Assembly: GCA_003963005.1 (NCBI GenBank)
Contig: RXJW01000036.1
Span: 16,809 to 80,808, forward strand
Reading direction: 5' to 3'
Length of the DNA: 64,000 bases
Origin: Burkholderiales bacterium
GTDB taxonomy: Bacteria; Pseudomonadota; Gammaproteobacteria; Burkholderiales; Burkholderiaceae_C
Each line of letters opens with the position of its first letter. The stretch's first letter is position 1. The notes beneath the pieces were generated by a model. It made no database searches, was not told where the DNA came from, and worked only from the letters and a program-made list of their open reading frames with translations. Of this stretch, positions 59,764 through 64,000 are shown one piece after another. The position numbers and the translations under genes are program-made.

Positions 59764-60777
59764 ATGAACGAAGAGTTCGAAGCGCGCGTCCGGGACCTCA
59801 AGACCCGCGCGCATCACCACTGGACGCCCATCCTCAAGGCCCTGGGCGTCGACGAACGCATCCTCAACGGCAAGAACCAGCCCTGCCCTTTGCCAGGCTG
59901 CGGCGGCACCGACCGTTTCCAGTACACCGACAAGTTCGGCGAGGGCAACTACCACTGCCGCACCTGCGGCGCCGGTGGCGGCCTGAAGCTGGCGCAGGCG
60001 GTGCTGGGCCTGCGGTTCGGCGAACTGCTCGACGCCATCGAGCGTCAGCTCGGCGTCGTGCGGGCCCTGCCCGTTGGCGCGTCGGGGCCCTCTCCCGAGC
60101 GCATGAAGCGGCTTTGCCAGAGGATCTGGAATGAAGCCAAGCCCGTCACGATGGGTGACGAGGTGGATCGCTACCTGCGCAATCGGGGTATTGCGCTCTC
60201 CACCTTCCCGCGCGCACTGCGCTTTCATCCGGCCCTGGGCTACTACGAGAAGGCGCCGGGCCAGCAGCGTGCCAAGAAGATCGCCGAGTACCCCGCCATG
60301 CTCGCCTGCGTGCAGGGACCGGACGGCCACGCCATCACGCTCCACCGTACCTACCTGTCCGATGGGCGCAAGGCGCTGGGTGAGCAGAGCAAGAAGGTGC
60401 TGTCCTCCGGGATCAACGGTGCGACGGTGCGGCTCGACGAGCCGGCCGACGAGTTGGCGATCACCGAAGGCATCGAGACCGGCCTGGCCGTGCGGCTAAG
60501 CACCGGCAAGCAGGTCTGGGCCGCGCTCAGTTGCGGCAACCTGGAGAAGCTCTGGCTGCCGCCCATGGTCAAGCGAGTCTGCATCTACGCCGACAACGAC
60601 GCGGATGCGGAGTTCGCCGGCCAGGCCTCGGCCTTCGCTTTGGCGCAGCGGCTCGTCCGTGAAGCCAAGGGCGACGGCCTGGATCGCAAGGTCCAGGTCT
60701 TCGTGCCGCGGCAGGCCGGCTCCGACTGGGCCGACATCTGGTTCGCGCGCATCGCCAACGAGGCGAAGGCGGCGTAG
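59764..60777 (+). CDS. DNA primase-type protein: P4-like zinc finger plus Toprim
   Basis: From ATG 59764 (337 aa), with TGGAGGAC upstream. The N-terminal zinc-binding domain (PCPLPGCGGTDRFQY, YHCRTCGAGGGL) is the type found in phage P4 alpha and plasmid primases. A middle part follows, and then a Toprim domain with the acidic Glu (AITEGIETGLAV) and DxD-type strand (VCIYADNDAD). There is no helicase domain. It probably primes DNA synthesis after transfer or during element replication. It lies 76 bases after nrdJ, and a longer upstream frame is inside nrdJ. Confidence 0.87.
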   Translation: MNEEFEARVRDLKTRAHHHWTPILKALGVDERILNGKNQPCPLPGCGGTDRFQYTDKFGEGNYHCRTCGAGGGLKLAQAVLGLRFGELLDAIERQLGVVRALPVGASGPSPERMKRLCQRIWNEAKPVTMGDEVDRYLRNRGIALSTFPRALRFHPALGYYEKAPGQQRAKKIAEYPAMLACVQGPDGHAITLHRTYLSDGRKALGEQSKKVLSSGINGATVRLDEPADELAITEGIETGLAVRLSTGKQVWAALSCGNLEKLWLPPMVKRVCIYADNDADAEFAGQASAFALAQRLVREAKGDGLDRKVQVFVPRQAGSDWADIWFARIANEAKAA

Positions 60778-60840
60778 CCGTTTGGCGGGTGGCAGCAATG
60801 CCATCCCGCCTCTTTCAGTGGACCTGCACCGGCGGGCCCA

Positions 60841-60911
60841 GCGAAAGAGGTTTCCTCTGGTAGCTACCGAACCAGGCCGCATCGCGGCGAAGGCAGCCCT
60901 TGAATCCACAG
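60841..60911 (+). ncRNA. Structured leader, copy 3, upstream of the DUF932 gene
   Basis: GCGAAAGAGGTTTCCTCTGGTAGCT is followed by ACC, the hairpin GCCGC-ATC-GCGGC, CGAAGGCAGCCC and TGAATCC. Blocks match the copy at 56948, while the hairpin stem sequence differs with pairing kept. It lies 117 bases before ATG 61028. The rest of the 250-base gap contains GC-rich inverted repeats (CCCAGG...CCTGGG) but no gene. Confidence 0.65.
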
Positions 60912-61027
60912 CGAGACGTTGACCCGTCCCGCCACATCCCAGCCCAGGCCCGTCCTGGGCACCCACCCTGCGGGGACGCGCTCCCCACAGGGGGAGGTCC
61001 GTCCCCGCTTTCTCATTGGAGATTGCC

Positions 61028-62092
61028 ATGAAGTACGGACGTTCCCTCATCGACCTGGCCAACGAACTCGAACGCCAGCTCGCGACCAAGGTCGACATGA
61101 TCGTGCCCACGCAGCTCATGCATCACCAGACCGCCCCGAACGGCTGCACCAGCATCCAGATCGAGGCACCGGATGGCGCGAAGTCCTTCCCCACCACGGA
61201 GCTCTTCCGCCGCCAGATCGCCGACAAGCTGAAGATCCCGTTCGCCTACTTCGAACGGATGCGCACGGATCAGCCGGGACTGCTCGACCGCAACGTCGAC
61301 ACCTGGCTGCACCAGGAACCCGAGCAGCGCATGGTGCGCACGCTCGACGGGCAGGCCCGCGCCTTCCTGTCGGACCGCTACCGCCGGCTCGACAACTACG
61401 ACCTGCTGCAGCACGTCTTCCCGATCCTGAGGCAACTGCCTGGCGCGCGCTTCGACTCCGTCGAGCTCACCGCCAGCCGGATGTACCTCAAGGTCATCAC
61501 GCCCGAGCTGAAGTTCGAGATCCAGCCGGGCGACGTGGTGCAGGCCGGTGTCGTGGTCAGCAACTCGGAGATCGGCCAAGGCACCCTGTCGGTCCAGCCA
61601 CTGGTGTTCCGCCTGAAGTGCAGCAACGGCCTGATCGCCGCCGACCGTGCCATGCGCAAGACGCACGTGGGCCGGCTCAGCGAAGCCTCCACCGAGGAAG
61701 TAACGATCTTCCGCGACGACACGCTGGCTGCCGACGACAAGGCCTTCTTCCTGAAGGTCCGCGACGTGGTGGAGGCGGCGGTCTCGGAAGCCACGTTCAC
61801 GCTGGTGGCCGAGAAGATGCGCCGCACGCTGGGCATCCCGCTCATGGGTGACCCGGTGAAGGCGGTGGAAGTGCTGGCCACCCGCTACCTGTTCAACGAG
61901 CAGGAGCGTGCGGGTGTGCTGCGCTCGCTGATCACCGAAGCCGACCTGTCGGGCTACGGCCTGGTCAATGCCGTCACCGGCTATGCCCAGGAGGTTCAGG
62001 ACTATGACCGCTCGACCGAGCTCGAGGCGATCGCCGGACGGATGATCGACCAGAGCCGCTCGGAGTGGCAGGCGGTCGTCGAGGCCGCCTAG
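61028..62092 (+). CDS. DUF932 protein
   Basis: From ATG 61028 (354 aa), with TTGGAGATTGCC upstream. The DUF932 domain fills most of the protein. Landmarks are an N-terminal KIPFAYFERMRTDQP, RAFLSDRYRRLDNYDLL, VVVSNSEIGQGTLSVQPLVFRLKCSNGL and GYAQEVQDYDRSTELEAIAG. DUF932 proteins are frequent on plasmids, phages and ICEs and resemble phage/plasmid-like proteins of unknown biochemical role. A strong terminator follows. The leader RNA precedes it. Confidence 0.85.
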   Translation: MKYGRSLIDLANELERQLATKVDMIVPTQLMHHQTAPNGCTSIQIEAPDGAKSFPTTELFRRQIADKLKIPFAYFERMRTDQPGLLDRNVDTWLHQEPEQRMVRTLDGQARAFLSDRYRRLDNYDLLQHVFPILRQLPGARFDSVELTASRMYLKVITPELKFEIQPGDVVQAGVVVSNSEIGQGTLSVQPLVFRLKCSNGLIAADRAMRKTHVGRLSEASTEEVTIFRDDTLAADDKAFFLKVRDVVEAAVSEATFTLVAEKMRRTLGIPLMGDPVKAVEVLATRYLFNEQERAGVLRSLITEADLSGYGLVNAVTGYAQEVQDYDRSTELEAIAGRMIDQSRSEWQAVVEAA

Positions 62093-62139
62093 CCGCCAAG
62101 CTCCGGCCGCCGCTTTGCAGCGATGGCTGGAATGAATTC

Positions 62140-62175
62140 AAGGGCACCAACCGGAAACGGAAGGTGCCCTTTTTT
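62140..62175 (+). terminator. Rho-independent terminator after the DUF932 gene
   Basis: AAGGGCACC (62140-62148) pairs with GGTGCCCTT (62163-62171) and is followed by TTTT. It is the strongest intrinsic terminator in the window. The ~175 bases from there to the regulator gene at 62353 contain an AT-rich promoter-like stretch and CAGTTGCAA (62190-62198). Confidence 0.85.
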
Positions 62176-62352
62176 GTTGCTTTCGCATCCAGTTGCAACA
62201 GGGGCATTTGTCTTTTTTTGATAAAAACTTGTCACCGATAAGGGACATGCAGGGGATCAGCACCCTGTCAAACCTTCATCTGGATCTATCGCGAGACGTA
62301 CACTCGAAGCAGCCTCTCCCCGAGTTCAGCGCCGGAAGAAGAAGTCCACACC

Positions 62353-63192
62353 ATGGAACAAGATTCTGCGACCGACAAGTCCACGCCGGCCATCACCCAG
62401 GCGATCACGGCCCTCCTGGATCGGCGCAGCGTGCCAGAGCGCAAGCGGCTGGTCACGCTGGAGGCCGCCGCGGGGATTGCCTACCAGCAGGTGCGCCGAC
62501 GCATGATGGGCGAGACGCCCTGGAGCGCCGAGGAAATCAAGCGTGTCGCGGCGCATTTCGGCGAGCCGCTCTTCTCCCTGCTTGGAGCGCTCGTCGAAGA
62601 GCAGCCGGGGCAGCCAGGGGTCCTGATCGTCGGCAGTTGTCGCACACCATGCACCATCTGGCCGGGCGCCAAGGCGGCCCAGGGCATCGGCCCATACGTC
62701 GCGCTGCCTGGTGAGGACGCGGGTGACAGTTGGACCGTACTCCCGCCTTCCGATGCCGCGGGCCGAGACGCGTTCGAGATACGGCGTCTTGTCTTCGAGA
62801 TGGAACAGCCGCGCCGAGTTGCCGTGGTCGACGACGACGACGATCTGGGCCGGGCCATCGTTCAGTTCTTGCGCCAAAAGGGGCTCGACGCCATCTCCTA
62901 CACAACGGCCGAACATTTGCGCACCGCGTTGGAGACCACGACATTCGACGGCTACATCCTCGACTGGGTCCTGGGAGAGGATCGCGCCGGGGCGCTGCTG
63001 CCCCTGATTCGCGAGAAGAATCCCAGCGGTCCCGTGATCATCCTGACGGGTCAGATCGACGGCGAGGCGCAGGAATCCGAGCTGGCATCGGCGATGGCCG
63101 AGTTCCGCGTGCAGCTGTACGAAAAACCCTCCCGGGCGCTCAGTCTTTTCAACGCTCTGGAACTGGGCTTCGAAGCGCTGCCAAGGTCGTAG
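62353..63192 (+). CDS. HTH plus response-regulator receiver fusion protein
   Basis: The 279-aa protein joins an N-terminal helical DNA-binding-like part (about 30-80, GIAYQQVRRRMMGETPWSAEEIKRVA) to a C-terminal receiver. The receiver keeps the acidic pocket (VVDDDDD, about 158-163), Asp204 (ILDWVLGED), Thr232 (ILTGQ) and Lys258 (YEKPS). The order HTH-receiver is the reverse of usual response regulators. No kinase is nearby. Its place before the flhDC-like pair suggests that it controls them, as upstream activators do on some ICEs, but this is inference. Confidence 0.7.
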   Translation: MEQDSATDKSTPAITQAITALLDRRSVPERKRLVTLEAAAGIAYQQVRRRMMGETPWSAEEIKRVAAHFGEPLFSLLGALVEEQPGQPGVLIVGSCRTPCTIWPGAKAAQGIGPYVALPGEDAGDSWTVLPPSDAAGRDAFEIRRLVFEMEQPRRVAVVDDDDDLGRAIVQFLRQKGLDAISYTTAEHLRTALETTTFDGYILDWVLGEDRAGALLPLIREKNPSGPVIILTGQIDGEAQESELASAMAEFRVQLYEKPSRALSLFNALELGFEALPRS

Positions 63193-63460
63193 CCGGAGGC
63201 GCCGCATCCGACCAAGAGATCGAACACGATTCTCATAGAGCCCGACAGCCCCCTCCCGCCCCTCTGGCGAACCGATTTCTGTCTAGTTTTGAAAACTTAC
63301 CTGCTCTAGTTTTTATCGCTGCGCAATAGTCTCATTTGACACTGTGCGACTTTTTTGAGTACGCTGCGTGCCAGTCGCCGCCGCCCGTCGAGGGCGCTCC
63401 GACCGCCCAGCCGACCGCGGCTGTGGGGATCCGCCATCCGGCAGACCGGGAGCAGCAGCA

Positions 63461-63778
63461 ATGAACGACACCCCACCGCTGAACGCAGTTCAGCTCCTCA
63501 ACTTCTCGTTCCTCTCGTATGTCCGTGACGCCGCGCGCAGCGACTTGGCCAGCGCGTGCTGCAGTTCCGGGCTCAGTCCCCGGCAGGCGCGCTCCATCGG
63601 CGCCCTCACGCCCGAGGACGTCATGCAGATCGTCGCCAGCACTGGCAACGTCCTGCTCTTCGCGCCTCGCGACGACATCGACACACTGCTCGCGGCACCG
63701 CGCACCGTGATTCCCATCCTGGCCAGCGCGCGCGTGCGCGGCGCCGCCCGAGCTGTGGCCGAGCATCCAGCGTCCTGA
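63461..63778 (+). CDS. flhD: FlhD-family transcriptional activator subunit
   Basis: From ATG 63461 (105 aa), the FlhD length. The core LLNFSFLSYVRDAARSDLASACCSSGLSPRQARSIGALTPEDVMQIVA follows the FlhD helix pattern, with TGNVLLFAPRDDIDTLL in place of the LLCRFRFDD region. On SXT/R391, IncC and ICEclc-type elements FlhDC-like pairs (SetDC, AcaDC, BisDC) switch on transfer genes, and this copy is likely of that type rather than the flagellar regulator. TTGACA at 63336-63341 could be its -35. The next gene is its broken partner. Confidence 0.8.
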   Translation: MNDTPPLNAVQLLNFSFLSYVRDAARSDLASACCSSGLSPRQARSIGALTPEDVMQIVASTGNVLLFAPRDDIDTLLAAPRTVIPILASARVRGAARAVAEHPAS

Positions 63779-63799
63779 TGAGGCCGGCTGGAGGTCCAC

Positions 63800-63910
63800 A
63801 TGGCCTACGCCGACACCCGCATCCGGTCCCTGGAAACCGCCCAGCTGTGCGCGACGCTGGGCGCCTGCCCACGCACCATCGGCTGGGTCACCGGGCTGCC
63901 TAGCCGGTGA
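63800..63910 (+). pseudogene. flhC: flhC-like gene, interrupted after 36 codons
   Basis: From ATG 63800 (GGAGG upstream) the frame reads YADTRIRSLETAQLCATLGACPRTIGWVTGLP, the typical N-terminus of mobile-element FlhC. It stops at 63908-63910. FlhC is normally about 180-200 aa with a zinc site, none of which remains in the window. The sequence after about 63911 is unlike flhC and may be the end of an insertion element. The pair would then be inactive. Confidence 0.65.
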
Positions 63911-64000
63911 TGCCCCGCGAGGTGGTGTAAGTTTTTAGGCGAGGCGGCCCGTAGAGGGTGGCCATCGTGGTCCCGGATAAGGTTGAGGTGCGACCCACCA
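63911..64000. other. Possible start of an insertion element inside flhC
   Basis: The last 90 bases do not continue flhC in any frame. TGTAAGTTTTTAGG at 63926 resembles an insertion-sequence end (TGT-type tip), but no inverted partner or transposase is in view, so the element is not identified. Confidence 0.35.

Noticed and set aside
60981..61020. GC-rich hairpins between leader copy 3 and the DUF932 gene considered as a terminator or attenuator
   Set aside because: There is no T-run, and the stems are short with alternative pairings. They could be part of the leader, but I could not define a unique structure.
1..64000. tRNA, rRNA and CRISPR arrays
   Set aside because: No cloverleaf-like gene, rRNA segment or spaced direct repeats were recognised. 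The integration target is dusA rather than a tRNA gene.

Overview
The window is high-GC DNA from a betaproteobacterium, most likely Burkholderiales. The basis is the codon use, the RdgC/DusA/DEAD-box neighbourhood, and metal-resistance genes of the Cupriavidus type (pbr, czc, cop/cus). It holds the left end of a large genomic island, probably an integrative and conjugative element (ICE), inserted at the 5' end of the chromosomal dusA gene. The right end of the island is not in the window.

Layout. (1) 1-5374 is chromosome: a DsbA-family gene tail, rdgC, a chimeric remnant of a TonB-dependent receptor, a CYTH protein, a DEAD-box helicase, an Ogt-type methyltransferase and dusA. (2) About 5300-6630 is the integration end: a dusA-proximal attachment region, CAGTTGCAC repeats and a tyrosine recombinase. 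(3) 6863-12550 is a lead/cadmium/zinc block: pbrR, pbrA, pbrB (uppP) and pbrT. (4) 12594-20405 is a cobalt-zinc-cadmium efflux operon: czcI-C-B-A, a ZIP transporter, a PII-like protein and a lipoprotein. (5) 20454-36586 starts with a methyltransferase and an orphan flgB. It continues with a periplasmic copper-detoxification operon, a copper P-type ATPase, a stand-alone nuclease-like protein and a Fur-boxed flavinylation/cytochrome operon. (6) 36756-43906 starts with an orphan fliE. It continues with DUF4148, a CusF-like protein, copK, copRS, copZ, copA and cueR. (7) 44138-52731 holds czcE-like, cusC, a cusB-cusF fusion, cusA and small secreted Cys/His-rich proteins, ending in a frameshifted DUF411 gene. 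(8) 52732-55200 is a decayed junction with an IS66 remnant and a DUF1845 ICE gene. (9) 55219-63910 is ICE-backbone-like: small conserved unknowns, a B12-dependent ribonucleotide reductase, a zinc-finger/Toprim primase, DUF932, an HTH-receiver regulator, a FlhD-like activator subunit and an interrupted flhC-like gene.

How it works together. PbrA, CopA1 and CopA2 pump metal from cytoplasm to periplasm. CzcCBA and CusCBA expel it across the outer membrane. Multicopper oxidase, cupredoxin, CusF, CopK and DUF411 proteins buffer or oxidise periplasmic copper. Regulation is readable in the DNA. A PbrR-type promoter precedes pbrA, and three CueR-type 19-bp-spacer promoters precede copA1, copZ and copA2. 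Four matching CopR-like boxes (ATGACA-type dyads) lie across the copper blocks, and a good Fur box precedes the flavinylation operon. The backbone carries a thrice-repeated structured leader (55049, 56948, 60841) that looks like a conserved cis-regulatory RNA.

The most unusual items are the leader RNA, the isolated flgB and fliE genes bracketing a copper/iron module, the Fur-linked flavinylation operon, and the interruption of the FlhDC-type activator pair expected to control transfer.
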